Shown here: positions 1 through 7,298 of the stretch, piece after piece
How the letters are laid out: each line of letters starts with the position of its first letter
Position numbering within the stretch: the first letter of the stretch is position 1
DNA from: Bacteroidota bacterium
GTDB lineage: Bacteria > Bacteroidota > Ignavibacteria > Ignavibacteriales > Ignavibacteriaceae
Length of the DNA: 11,905 nucleotides
Direction of reading: 5' to 3'
Assembly (NCBI GenBank): GCA_023433685.1
Contig: JAEYUD010000110.1
Coordinates: 1-11,905, forward strand
Translations under genes and position numbers: made by a program
The notes under the pieces: model-generated
The model's input: the letters and a program-made list of their open reading frames with translations, nothing else
Told to the model about the DNA's origin: nothing
Databases searched by the model: none

Positions 1-3
1 TAA

Positions 4-30
4 AACTTCACAGTTCACAGTTCACACTTC
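4..30. repeat. Short-phrase tandem repeat (TTCACAG units) 3' of the secreted-protein gene
   Basis: A run of the 7-bp phrase TTCACAG followed by CACTTC lies 12 nt beyond the stop codon of the secreted-protein gene. Positions 4-26 are identical over 23 nt to positions 10117-10139, which lie inside the kinase gene. The repeat may extend beyond the left edge of the window. No hairpin that could act as a terminator is visible here. Confidence 0.8.
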
Positions 31-42
31 AAAAGGTTCTCG

Positions 43-2484
43 CTATTTCAGCAGCACCATCTTAGTCATCAGCGCCTTAGTTCTGCCAGAAACTGTATTC
101 GTGCAGAAAACCTGACAGAAATATACCCCCGAGGGTGAATTTCCCATTTCGATGTCCTGATCGAACCAGCCATGCGGGAGGATGCCGCGGTTGATCTCCC
201 TCACTAATTCGCCCATAGTGTTGAAAACCCGGATCATTACCTCGTTCTCCTCGGGGAGAGAGAATGACACCTTCGTACTTGGGTTGAAGGGGTTCGGGTA
301 GTTCTGATTGATCGAGTAGTTCTCAGGCACTTCGCCAAGGATCACTTCGACTTCGTCTGAGTAAGAGTATCTGCCGTCGTAGTCGATCTGTTTCAGGCGG
401 TAGTAGAGTATCGCCGGGGCTTTCGGTTCATTGTCGTCGTAACCGTAGTATATCCGCTTCGTGGATGTCCCTGAACCTTTTGAGAAGGCGATGGTTTTCC
501 AGTCACTGTGTTTGTAGCGCCGCTCTATCTCGAAGCCCATGTTGTTGGTTTCTGTTTCGGTGGTCCACTGTAGCGCGACCTTGTTTCCAAGCGAAACTGC
601 TGAGAATCCCGACAATTCAACAGGCGTGTTACCGCGGTTGGAGGTTATCCAGATACCCGGGATACCACCTAAATTGGCTGCGATACCGTCAAAATGATCA
701 AACATGTGTACTTGATGGAACGATGCTGCTCCCGGGATGATACTCTCGTTCTCCCTCCACGAATATCCACCGTCATAGGTGGAGTAAGGTTTGTTACCAG
801 ATAGAAAATAATTTAACGAGTCGAAACAAAAAATGTAAGAGGCGGAGGTTAGCCCCGGAAAATTTACAACTTCAAAAGTACCTCCGGCATTTCTTGTGCG
901 GTATAGTTTCGCATCTTTTCCGACAATAAATCCATTTTTATTGTCATAAAATCCGGCATGTTTTGGTGTGAAACCTGAAATACCCACCGCCGTCCATGAA
1001 ACACCATGGTCCATGGTTTTGTAGAGACCGTCGCTTACGACAAAACCTGTACCATCGGCAAACATGTTAATTGAAGTATATGGAGTTGTAGTGTTACTGT
1101 GTTTTATGCTCCATGTTTGCCCACCATCTGTACTAAGCTGCAGGTTTCTGAAGGTGCCAACCAAAATATTGCCATTGGGTGCAACCTTTATTTCTTCAAT
1201 GAAATGATTAAAAACGGGACCGACCGGCTGAAAAACCTTGCAGGAGATATCTGACTTATATATTTGGTATTGTGAAGAGATAAACACAAGAGAATCGCTC
1301 GCGATCTCAACATTCATTCCCACTTCATCGGGAAAATACTCCGTTCGCCAGTTCCTCCCCCTGTCGGTGGAGATATACACCTTGGATTTATAGCTACCGG
1401 GATTATATGTGCCGACTACAATGGAACCGGGATTATTTGCATCAAACCCCCGGTGTTCGAGCAATATACACTCCAAACGCAGATCCCATGGATCTACAAT
1501 GTTTTGTCCCGAAGCAAGGAAGACAGATCCTGAACCGGCGATGAATACACGGTTTTCAAGTACATGCGTGTCGAGAAATTTATAAGATCTTTGGGGAATT
1601 TGTCCTCCGCTCCAGTTCTGCCCTCTATCTGTAGTAAAGAAGACGCCGTTACCCCCGGAGAGAAATGAAATTGCAGTGTTTTCGTCAAGGAGTTTGAAGT
1701 CGGTGGGTATCCCCCGTAAATAGGAACTTGAGAAATCCTGATAATTCCAGGTATTTCCACCGTTTGTTGAAAATGCCACTTGAGGAGCTTCCTCAGTGAA
1801 ATATGGTGGTGGTGGGATTTGAAGAACTTTTTTGCTCCCCAGCACAATTATGCTGTCAGAGAACTTATCTATCGAAGAACATCCTTGAAAACCAGCCGGC
1901 AGATCAAGAACGGTAAAACTGTTCCCCGCATCTGTTGTGTGACGCAATTGTTCACCCAGCAGCCAACCCTCATTTCGGCTGATAAATTTAAAATTTGTTG
2001 CCTTAATCCAGGTCGAGTCGAGAACCGACCAGTTCATTCCACCATCAGTCGTCTTCAAAAATGTGGTGTATGGCCCTGTACGCGCGTACACCAAGACATA
2101 CCCAAATTTTAGATCCCAAAATTGCATGTTACTAATACCGCCATGCCATGGAGGGAATGGCACTGCAGTCCAAGTCGAGCCGCCATTGACAGTAAGGTAA
2201 ATGGCAATTGGATTACTTGCACCAATAAAAAATGTATCTTTATTAATGAATGAAGCGTGCTTGGCGTATATAAACGGAGTCTTGGCAACAAATGACCAGT
2301 TCCTGCCTCCATCGCTGCTTTTGATAACTGCTGATGAGTCGCCTTTATATATAGCAGTTATATTAAGCGAATCAGTCATAAAAAACTTTGTTATCTCACC
2401 GCTAAACGGATAGATATCCACTTCACTCCACTGCCCAAAAAGCAGGGAATTGACAACCAAAACCAACATCACCAGATATTTCAT
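43..2484 (-). CDS. Secreted Asp-box/BNR (Ycf48-like) beta-propeller protein with C-terminal T9SS sorting domain
   Basis: Predicted secreted or cell-surface protein of 813 residues; the binding target is unknown. It begins with a signal peptide (MKYLVMLVLVVNSLLFG). The frame stays open to an in-frame TTG at 2496, but the ATG at 2484 gives a canonical signal peptide and is chosen. About a dozen Asp-box-like motifs follow, such as SSDGGRNW, TTDGGMNW, STNGGNTW, STDRGRNW, STDGGQTW and TYDGGYSW. They are spaced along residues ~55-620, as in sialidase, Ycf48 or sortilin-type propellers. No sialidase catalytic set was recognised, so enzymatic activity is not claimed. Residues ~625-715 look like a fibronectin-III-type linker (VALQWTTETETNNMGFEIER). 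The last ~86 residues (from ~728) form a type IX secretion sorting domain: NYPNPFNPST, VFNTMGELV, SGVYF and a basic end before LLK. It is monocistronic on the minus strand. The sorting-domain end is richer in GC than the propeller. Confidence 0.88.
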   Translation of the reverse strand: MKYLVMLVLVVNSLLFGQWSEVDIYPFSGEITKFFMTDSLNITAIYKGDSSAVIKSSDGGRNWSFVAKTPFIYAKHASFINKDTFFIGASNPIAIYLTVNGGSTWTAVPFPPWHGGISNMQFWDLKFGYVLVYARTGPYTTFLKTTDGGMNWSVLDSTWIKATNFKFISRNEGWLLGEQLRHTTDAGNSFTVLDLPAGFQGCSSIDKFSDSIIVLGSKKVLQIPPPPYFTEEAPQVAFSTNGGNTWNYQDFSSSYLRGIPTDFKLLDENTAISFLSGGNGVFFTTDRGQNWSGGQIPQRSYKFLDTHVLENRVFIAGSGSVFLASGQNIVDPWDLRLECILLEHRGFDANNPGSIVVGTYNPGSYKSKVYISTDRGRNWRTEYFPDEVGMNVEIASDSLVFISSQYQIYKSDISCKVFQPVGPVFNHFIEEIKVAPNGNILVGTFRNLQLSTDGGQTWSIKHSNTTTPYTSINMFADGTGFVVSDGLYKTMDHGVSWTAVGISGFTPKHAGFYDNKNGFIVGKDAKLYRTRNAGGTFEVVNFPGLTSASYIFCFDSLNYFLSGNKPYSTYDGGYSWRENESIIPGAASFHQVHMFDHFDGIAANLGGIPGIWITSNRGNTPVELSGFSAVSLGNKVALQWTTETETNNMGFEIERRYKHSDWKTIAFSKGSGTSTKRIYYGYDDNEPKAPAILYYRLKQIDYDGRYSYSDEVEVILGEVPENYSINQNYPNPFNPSTKVSFSLPEENEVMIRVFNTMGELVREINRGILPHGWFDQDIEMGNSPSGVYFCQVFCTNTVSGRTKALMTKMVLLK

Positions 2485-2566
2485 ATAGATTCCCAATTTG
2501 ATTCTTCAATTTAGGAAAATTATTACAATTGACCTAATAATGGGAGTGGGGTATTGTTTTTTATCA

Positions 2567-2718
2567 GTGGTGAGTAGTGAGGATCGTTACCCGTTGCGCG
2601 CTTGTGGCTGTGCCATTACCCGTTTTCAGTAGTGAGTAGGGAGTGGCGAGTAGGGAGGATCGTTACTCGCTTGAGGCTGTGCCATTGCCCGTTTTCAGTG
2701 GTGAGTGATGAGTGGCGA
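2567..2718. repeat. 76-bp imperfect tandem duplication, part of a dispersed repeat family
   Basis: The phrase GGATCGTTAC recurs at 2581 and 2657, giving a 76-bp period. Each copy reads through a CGCTTG-G-GGCTGTGCCATT core into CCCGTTTTCAGT and then GTGAGTAG-type units, with a partial third start after 2691. The first copy, 2592-2636, matches the reverse complement of 10058-10102 inside the kinase gene at 41 of 45 positions. Copy 2 is more diverged, with CGCTTGAGG in place of CGCTTGTGG. No transposase, terminal inverted repeat or protein product is visible, so this looks like a non-autonomous or purely sequence-driven repeat. Confidence 0.75.
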
Positions 2719-2763
2719 GGTTCCGTTAACCGTTAACCATTGTGTGAAAATAAAAGTTAGAAA

Positions 2764-2850
2764 AACCACAGTCCACCGCGGCGGAACACAGAGCCCACTG
2801 AGGAGGGACTCATGAGACACCTTCTCTGTGACCTCTGTGACCTCTGTGGT
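2764..2850 (-). repeat. CACAGAG-type nested inverted repeat, possible terminator of the exporter operon
   Basis: Outer arms ACCACAG (2765-2771) and CTGTGGT (2844-2850) enclose inner arms CACAGAG (2787-2793) and CTCTGTG (2824-2830). Two direct ACCTCTGTG units occupy 2831-2848. Read on the minus strand, the last arm runs straight into a T-run (CTGTGGTTTTTCT), so the folded transcript could act as a terminator downstream of the second permease gene. The loop is long and the pairing interrupted, so termination is only a possibility; the repeat itself is clear. Confidence 0.5.
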
Positions 2851-2857
2851 GAATAGA

Positions 2858-2870
2858 CTAACCACTAACC
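2858..2870 (-). repeat. GTGGTTAG short-phrase repeat beside the permease stop codon
   Basis: On the minus strand this reads GGTTAGTGGTTAG, beginning 5 nt after the stop of the second permease gene. The identical 13-mer occurs at 11886-11898, again directly downstream of a stop codon and in the same orientation relative to the gene. Confidence 0.7.
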
Positions 2871-2875
2871 TCTGA

Positions 2876-4042
2876 TCAAACTCCCCTAAGCGCATTAACA
2901 ATATTCAGCCGCGCGGCTCTGAACGACGGCAGAAAACCACCGAGGAAGCCCATGAAGATTGAGAATATCAGGGAAGTTATGATAATATCGGGTGACAGTG
3001 AGAACCTGAATGAAAGCTCGGTGAACGACCCGAAATTAAGCGTGGATATCTGCACGAATGACAGCGCCGATGCCAGCGCAAGTCCGATCACCCCGCCGAG
3101 GAATGAAAGGAAGAGCGACTCCACCAGAAAAGCGAGCATTATGCTCCTCCGGCTGAATCCGAGCGCTCTCAATGTGCCGATCTCAACCGTGCGGTTGGCA
3201 ACAGCGGCGTACATTGTAATAGTGGCTCCGATCATGGCTCCGAAACTGAAGATAACGGTTACGAATATGCCGACGATCCTGATGAACATTGCCATCATTT
3301 CCGACTGTTCTTCGTAATACTGCTGTTCGGGCTTTGCTTCATACTGATTAAGCTTGATATCCTTCGCCAGCGCGAGGTTCAGCGCGTCGAGGTCCGCCGC
3401 GGAACGGAGTTTGGCAGTTATCGTGCTTACCGTTGTTCCACGGTTGAATGCGGAAACGATCTGTTTGGTGTCACCCCACAGTTCGGAGTCGAAACCGCTT
3501 CCGTCAGTGGTGAATTTACCGACAACAAGCCAGTCACCACCGGCAAATTTGATCCTTTTGCCAACTGCAGCCTCTGGGAACTGACTCGCGATGGCGTCGC
3601 CGACTATCAATTCGTTTACACCGAATTTGAACTCACGCCCCTCGATGATCTTCATCTGAGGCCGCAGTTCCTTGTATTTCTCATTCACACCCCTGACGGT
3701 CAAGTTGCCCATAGCGCCATCGTCACGGGTGAGGTTTATCACCACCACAGGCTCATTCGATACAAGGGGGGTGCCGTCGGCAGCTTTGGCGATCTGTGGA
3801 AGTGTCGCGATGATTGGTTGATGGTCGCCGGAGATTATGCTGGAGATCTCACCAGTTGCCGATTTCCGTGATATTTTCACGTTATCAGGCGAACCGGTCG
3901 TCTGAAGCGTTTTCTGGATACCGTAGGCCATCATTAGAACCGCGGCGAAAACGAATGCAACAAGTGCCACGCCCGCGACGGTGATTCCGGTGGTAAGTTT
4001 TCTTCTTCCCAGACTATGCCAGGTATATTTAAATGGTATCAT
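2876..4042 (-). CDS. ABC exporter permease (FtsX/MacB-type), second permease of the operon
   Basis: Inner-membrane permease of 388 residues in the FtsX/MacB/LolC-E fold, expected to pair with the other permease and the ATPase encoded just upstream. One transmembrane helix (~17-40) is followed by a large periplasmic domain (~41-248, MacB core-like). Three more helices lie at ~250-280, ~303-330 and ~350-372. The conserved cytoplasmic coupling segment NRTVEIGTLRALGFSRR (~283-299) sits after helix 2, as is typical of FtsX-domain permeases that contact the ATPase. Length is normal for a single four-helix half. The ATG is supported by an AGGAGG Shine-Dalgarno 4 nt upstream that overlaps the stop codon of the preceding gene, which suggests translational coupling. 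It is the last gene of the operon. The substrate cannot be read from sequence; macrolide, lipid, lipoprotein or peptide export are all known for relatives. Confidence 0.92.
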   Translation of the reverse strand: MIPFKYTWHSLGRRKLTTGITVAGVALVAFVFAAVLMMAYGIQKTLQTTGSPDNVKISRKSATGEISSIISGDHQPIIATLPQIAKAADGTPLVSNEPVVVINLTRDDGAMGNLTVRGVNEKYKELRPQMKIIEGREFKFGVNELIVGDAIASQFPEAAVGKRIKFAGGDWLVVGKFTTDGSGFDSELWGDTKQIVSAFNRGTTVSTITAKLRSAADLDALNLALAKDIKLNQYEAKPEQQYYEEQSEMMAMFIRIVGIFVTVIFSFGAMIGATITMYAAVANRTVEIGTLRALGFSRRSIMLAFLVESLFLSFLGGVIGLALASALSFVQISTLNFGSFTELSFRFSLSPDIIITSLIFSIFMGFLGGFLPSFRAARLNIVNALRGV

Positions 4043-4046
4043 CTCG

Positions 4047-4052
4047 CCTCCT
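4047..4052 (-). promoter_or_regulatory. Strong Shine-Dalgarno AGGAGG of the second permease gene
   Basis: On the minus strand AGGAGG lies 4 nt before the ATG at 4042 and overlaps the TAG stop of the upstream permease (4051-4053). Strong SDs are seen only before the two permease genes in this window; the other starts have weak or no SD. Confidence 0.8.
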
Positions 4053-5211
4053 AACCTACAAATCTGAACCCGTCAACAATCTTCGTGTTAACGGCTTTGT
4101 GAATGGGGAAGATCGAGGCAAGCACACCCGTGAGAAGTGCCGCCGTGACCGCGAGTACTATGGTTATGGTTTTGATCTCAAGCGAAGGAAGAAATGCCTT
4201 TGGGATGATCTGCTCAAGGCCGCCTACCATCATTATTCCCAGCACAAGCCCAACCGCCCCTCCGATAACAGAGATAACCATCGACTCACCCAGTATCATC
4301 ATCGTGAGGTGCTTGCCGGAGAATCCAAGGGTCTTAAGCACAGAGTACTCCCTCGTTCTCTCCCTGGCTGCCATCACCATGGTGTTGCCAAGAACGAGCA
4401 TTATAATGCCAACGATAACCCACGATACAAAATCCATCGCCACCATTATGGCACTGGTCGATTGCAGGAAGCCACGACTGAACTCCTCCTCCGATTCGGT
4501 CTTCGTGGCGCTCGCGCTGTTCTTGAAATAGGAGTCGATCCTTGCAGCCACACCCGCGATCATGCCGGGGTCTTTAACTTTCACGGTGAACCAGCCCACC
4601 TGATTCGCCCGGTCTGGTGATTCTTTTTCGAGCCGTTCGTTCACGTAATCCCAGCGGAAATACATACCCGTGGGGTCGGTCATCCGGTATTTTGGTCTGT
4701 ATATTCCGACCACTTTGAAGTCCCAGTTGCCGGGGTAAATATCCCCCTCGAGGGTCATTATGTCCCCTTTTTTGATGTTGTAAAGGGTGGCGGTGGCCTC
4801 ACCCACAATGCAGGCCTGAGGGTCTGTTTTGAATGCCTGTTTCTCCTCTTCGGTCACAAGAAATTCGGGATATACCTCGAAGAGGGTGTTGTGATCAACA
4901 GCTATTCTGCCGAAGAAATACTCTTTCTGTTTGTACATCCCCTGAAACCAGTTGAGGTAGGTTACATTTTCAACTCCCGGCACTTTCTTTATCTTCTCAA
5001 GATAAGCATAAGGGAGCGGGAAGATAAAAGAAACCGAGTTCCGCACTATGGCACGGTCGGGGGAAGCTGCTTCGAGACCGGCATTCCAGGCAGTGAGGAA
5101 GGTGCGCATCACAATAAAAGCGATAACCGCGATGGCAATTCCCGTGATGGTGAGAGAAGCCCGTAGTTTGTGCCTAAGGGAATTCTTAAGCATCATTTTC
5201 AGGATCTTCAT
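4051..5211 (-). CDS. ABC exporter permease (FtsX/MacB-type), first permease of the operon
   Basis: Inner-membrane permease of 386 residues with the FtsX-like four-helix plan: helix ~17-40, periplasmic domain ~41-250, then helices at ~254-280, ~303-330 and ~346-370. The coupling motif ERTREYSVLKTLGFSGK (~284-300) marks the FtsX C-terminal domain. The periplasmic domain differs clearly from that of the second permease, so the pair most likely forms a heterodimer, as LolC/LolE do, unlike the MacB homodimer. Its ATG overlaps the stop of the ATPase gene by 4 nt (ATGA), and a GGGAGG sits 4 nt upstream. The gap to the second permease is 8 nt. The exported substrate is unknown. Confidence 0.92.
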   Translation of the reverse strand: MKILKMMLKNSLRHKLRASLTITGIAIAVIAFIVMRTFLTAWNAGLEAASPDRAIVRNSVSFIFPLPYAYLEKIKKVPGVENVTYLNWFQGMYKQKEYFFGRIAVDHNTLFEVYPEFLVTEEEKQAFKTDPQACIVGEATATLYNIKKGDIMTLEGDIYPGNWDFKVVGIYRPKYRMTDPTGMYFRWDYVNERLEKESPDRANQVGWFTVKVKDPGMIAGVAARIDSYFKNSASATKTESEEEFSRGFLQSTSAIMVAMDFVSWVIVGIIMLVLGNTMVMAARERTREYSVLKTLGFSGKHLTMMILGESMVISVIGGAVGLVLGIMMVGGLEQIIPKAFLPSLEIKTITIVLAVTAALLTGVLASIFPIHKAVNTKIVDGFRFVG

Positions 5212-5891
5212 GATTCCTCCCTGACGAGCTCGCCTTTCTCAAGATGAAGTATCCGGCGTGCCCTCTCTGCGGCATGCGGATCGTGCGTAACCATCACGAT
5301 CGTTTTTTTGAACTCACTGTTGAGTTTCTCCATCAGGGTGAGGATCTCAGTGGCTGAATTTTTATCGAGATCACCGGTGGGCTCATCCGCCACAATGATC
5401 TGGGGGTCGGTAACTATCGCCCGGGCGATCGCCACCCTCTGCTCCTGACCGCCGGAGAGCTGTTTCGGCGAGTGGTGCATCCTGTCGGCAAGCCCCACGA
5501 TCGCGAGGGCGGTCTCAACATGTTTTTTCCTTTCGGACTTGTTTAGCTTTGTAAGCAGGAGCGGAAGCTCAACATTTTCAAACGCGGTAAGAACAGGGAT
5601 GAGATTGTAAAACTGAAATACGAACCCGATGTTCGCCGAGCGCCACTTCGCCAGGTTAGACTCACTCATTTTTGCCACGTCTTCTCCGTGAACTATGATA
5701 CTACCACCCGTGGGGCGGTCGATTCCAGCGATCATGTTCAGAAGTGTTGTTTTGCCCGAACCGGAGGGGCCCATCAACGCGAGGAAATCACCCGATTCAA
5801 CCGAAAGGTCGAGCTTGTTTAGAACAGGTATCTCAAGGTTGTTCCGCCAGTACGATTTGTTGAGGTTTTTTATCTCGATTATAGATGCCAT
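5208..5891 (-). CDS. ABC transporter ATP-binding protein (LolD/MacB-type ATPase)
   Basis: Cytoplasmic ATPase of 227 residues that powers the two permeases encoded downstream. All nucleotide-binding motifs are intact: Walker A GPSGSGKT (41-48), Q-loop Gln93 in FVFQFYNLIP, signature LSGGQ (145-149), Walker B IIVADEP (165-171), D-loop GDLD (173-176) and switch His203 in VMVTHD. The length and the FQFYNLIPVLTAFENVELPL segment are typical of the LolD/MacB/FtsE subfamily that drives FtsX-type permeases by mechanotransmission. The ATG is preceded by a weak AAGG. The gene starts 10 nt after the adaptor stop and overlaps the first permease by 4 nt. Subfamily assignment is secure; the substrate is not. 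Confidence 0.95.
   Translation of the reverse strand: MASIIEIKNLNKSYWRNNLEIPVLNKLDLSVESGDFLALMGPSGSGKTTLLNMIAGIDRPTGGSIIVHGEDVAKMSESNLAKWRSANIGFVFQFYNLIPVLTAFENVELPLLLTKLNKSERKKHVETALAIVGLADRMHHSPKQLSGGQEQRVAIARAIVTDPQIIVADEPTGDLDKNSATEILTLMEKLNSEFKKTIVMVTHDPHAAERARRILHLEKGELVREES
5216..5221 (-). promoter_or_regulatory. Shine-Dalgarno GGGAGG of the first permease gene
   Basis: On the minus strand GGGAGG lies 4 nt before the ATG at 5211, inside the 3' end of the ATPase gene. It supports this start despite the overlap with the ATPase stop. Confidence 0.75.
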
Positions 5892-5901
5892 AATGTGACC
5901 T

Positions 5902-7086
5902 TTATTTTTTGATCTTCACTTTCAGACCCGGAAGCAGTGCATCCGAAATTTTTTCAACTATCTGGTCCCCCTCAATCAACCCTGACAATATCTCAAGCGT
6001 GGTTCCGGCTTGCTTGCCAACCTTTACTTCCACTTCTGTCAATTTGTCTTCTTTAACTTTATAAACGTATTTTTTGCCGTTTTTAGCGAAAACAGATGTG
6101 GCGGGCACTGCAAGGAACGGTTTCTCATTTGTGTTTTTAACTGCTTCTGCCATAAACGAGACCCTCGCCCTCATCTCGGGGAGCACTTTCGCGTCGTAAT
6201 CCTTGAACCCTATCTTTACAAGAACCGTGGCTTTTGCCCTGTCTGCCGTGGGTACAATCCGTGTTACGAATCCCGGGTAACCCTTGTCAGGGTAGGCATC
6301 AAGGTAGATAACACACTCCATGTTCATCGAAACCTTGTCGATGTTCGACTCCGACACGTCCGCTTCAACCTGAAGCGAGTTCATGTCGGCTATAGTGACC
6401 ACCGCCGCGCGTGAGTTAACACCACCCGAGATCGGGGAAACTACCTCACCCACTTCGGCGTTCTTTGTGAGAACTGTTCCGGTAAACGGCGCGCGGATAA
6501 GGGTGTTCTCAAGGTCAACCTTAAGGGAGGCTATTTGGGTTTTAGCCAGTTCTATCGAGGCAATGGTTCTTTTAAGTGCCGTTTCAGCGACGTCAAGCTC
6601 AAGTTCGGTTGCCGCGCCGCTGGCGTGGAGCTGTTTGGTACGCCGGAAGTTGTTCTCCGCTTCCTTAAGCGCTGTTTCAGAAAGTTTCAGATTGGCCTCG
6701 GCTTGGGCAATCTGTGCTTTAATATCGGAATCTTCCAGACGGGCGATCACTTCATCTTTCGATACCTTATCACCTTCCACCACTTTCAGGAAGACGAGGC
6801 GTCCCATCGCTTTCGAAGCGATCGAGGCTTTCCTTTGCGCCACCACGTAACCGTTGCCTGTAAGAAGAGCTTCACTCTCGGTAGGGGTTTGCATCACCGC
6901 CGGGGTGAGTTTCACTTCAACCGGCGGATTGAAAATGTCGCCAAAGAAATAGAACGCGCCCCACCCAACAAGGGCAAGAATAACTATTGTAACTGCAATT
7001 CTGATATATTTCGCGCGGTTTTCCGGATTTCTTCTTTTTGTTCTGTCTATCTTTAAAGTGGAAAGGTCTGGTGCGGTTTCGGGCAT
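5902..7086 (-). CDS. Periplasmic adaptor (membrane-fusion protein, HlyD/MacA/RND-type) of the ABC exporter
   Basis: Adaptor of 394 residues linking the inner-membrane pump to the outer membrane. Domains in order: a basic cytoplasmic N-terminus; one membrane anchor (~27-48, YIRIAVTIVILALVGWGAFYF), so not a lipoprotein; first lipoyl half (~80-117, ending VEGDKVSKDEVIARL); coiled-coil hairpin (~120-190, Ala/Glu/Lys rich); second lipoyl half (~193-232, with IRAPFTGTV and VGEVVSP); beta-barrel (~236-312); membrane-proximal domain (~323-392). It is the first gene of a four-gene operon, 10 nt from the ATPase. Gene order matches MacA/DevB-type adaptors with FtsX-type pumps. No TolC-like outer-membrane factor is encoded nearby. 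The start ATG lies about 30 nt downstream of a -7 box, so the leader would be short. Confidence 0.92.
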   Translation of the reverse strand: MPETAPDLSTLKIDRTKRRNPENRAKYIRIAVTIVILALVGWGAFYFFGDIFNPPVEVKLTPAVMQTPTESEALLTGNGYVVAQRKASIASKAMGRLVFLKVVEGDKVSKDEVIARLEDSDIKAQIAQAEANLKLSETALKEAENNFRRTKQLHASGAATELELDVAETALKRTIASIELAKTQIASLKVDLENTLIRAPFTGTVLTKNAEVGEVVSPISGGVNSRAAVVTIADMNSLQVEADVSESNIDKVSMNMECVIYLDAYPDKGYPGFVTRIVPTADRAKATVLVKIGFKDYDAKVLPEMRARVSFMAEAVKNTNEKPFLAVPATSVFAKNGKKYVYKVKEDKLTEVEVKVGKQAGTTLEILSGLIEGDQIVEKISDALLPGLKVKIKK

Positions 7087-7115
7087 CTCGGCTCTGTTTT
7101 GATTTTCGATTAACG

Positions 7116-7123
7116 CAAATATA
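7116..7123 (-). promoter_or_regulatory. Bacteroidetes-type -7 box (TATATTTG) for the exporter operon
   Basis: On the minus strand TATATTTG matches the TAnnTTTG consensus exactly and ends 29 nt before the adaptor ATG. No TTG occurs at the usual -33 spacing; the nearest is at 7155-7157, about 31 nt away. The promoter call therefore rests on the -7 box and its position alone. Confidence 0.45.
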
Positions 7124-7178
7124 AACTTTATTAATGTAAATTTTTTCCCCTCCTCAAAATTACCACTAAGAAACCTAT

Positions 7179-7217
7179 CGGTCAGACCATTTGTTTAACT
7201 ATTTGACCGTTTAACTA
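7179..7217. repeat. Nested direct and inverted repeats in the divergent intergenic region
   Basis: CGGTCA (7179-7184) and TGACCG (7204-7209) form an inverted repeat with a 19-nt spacer. GACC-GTTTAACTA occurs twice (7185-7201, with ATTT inserted after GACC, and 7205-7217). This could be an operator between the exporter and barrel genes, or one more short-phrase repeat of the kind scattered through the window. The sequence alone does not decide. Confidence 0.45.
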
Positions 7218-7298
7218 AAAAACGGAAGAATGATTAATCTTTTGCGGAAATTCGCTGTCCAATTATCAGATTTCATGAATAATTTAAGATTGAAGAAC

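Larger units (their letters stand above)
2485..2875. other. Non-coding repeat-rich intergenic block
   Basis: This stretch separates the secreted-protein gene from the 3' end of the exporter operon and contains no supportable gene. From left to right it holds: an AT-rich leader for the secreted gene with no convincing -7/-33 promoter pair; a 76-bp imperfect tandem duplication (2567-2718); two 7-bp CCGTTAA units (2723-2736); an inverted repeat with CACAGAG/CTCTGTG arms (2764-2850); and a GTGGTTAG phrase (2858-2870) beside the operon's last stop codon. A 68-codon open frame on the minus strand (2695-2901) translates the repeats into TEVTEVTE-type low-complexity sequence and overlaps the permease end, so it is not called. 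Confidence 0.7.

Noticed and set aside
465..740. Plus-strand open frame opposite the secreted-protein gene
   Set aside because: Low-complexity Arg/Cys/Ser-rich translation with no motif, antisense to a gene with clear domains: a shadow frame.
2484..2560. Promoter for the secreted-protein gene
   Set aside because: A TAAATTG-like box and a TTG exist upstream, but the spacing of about 12 nt is too short and the match imperfect, so no promoter is called.
2695..2901. Minus-strand 68-codon open frame with TTEVTEVTE-like sequence
   Set aside because: It is a translation of the CACAGAG-type repeat, has no domain or RBS, and overlaps the end of the permease gene. It is repeat-generated and not a gene.
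4033..4620. Plus-strand 195-codon open frame opposite the first permease gene
   Set aside because: His/Arg-rich translation with no domain, lying antisense to a well-supported FtsX-type permease.
6383..7056. Plus-strand open frames (to 173 codons) opposite the adaptor gene
   Set aside because: Both are antisense to the adaptor, which shows full lipoyl, hairpin and barrel domains; the antisense products show no recognisable fold.
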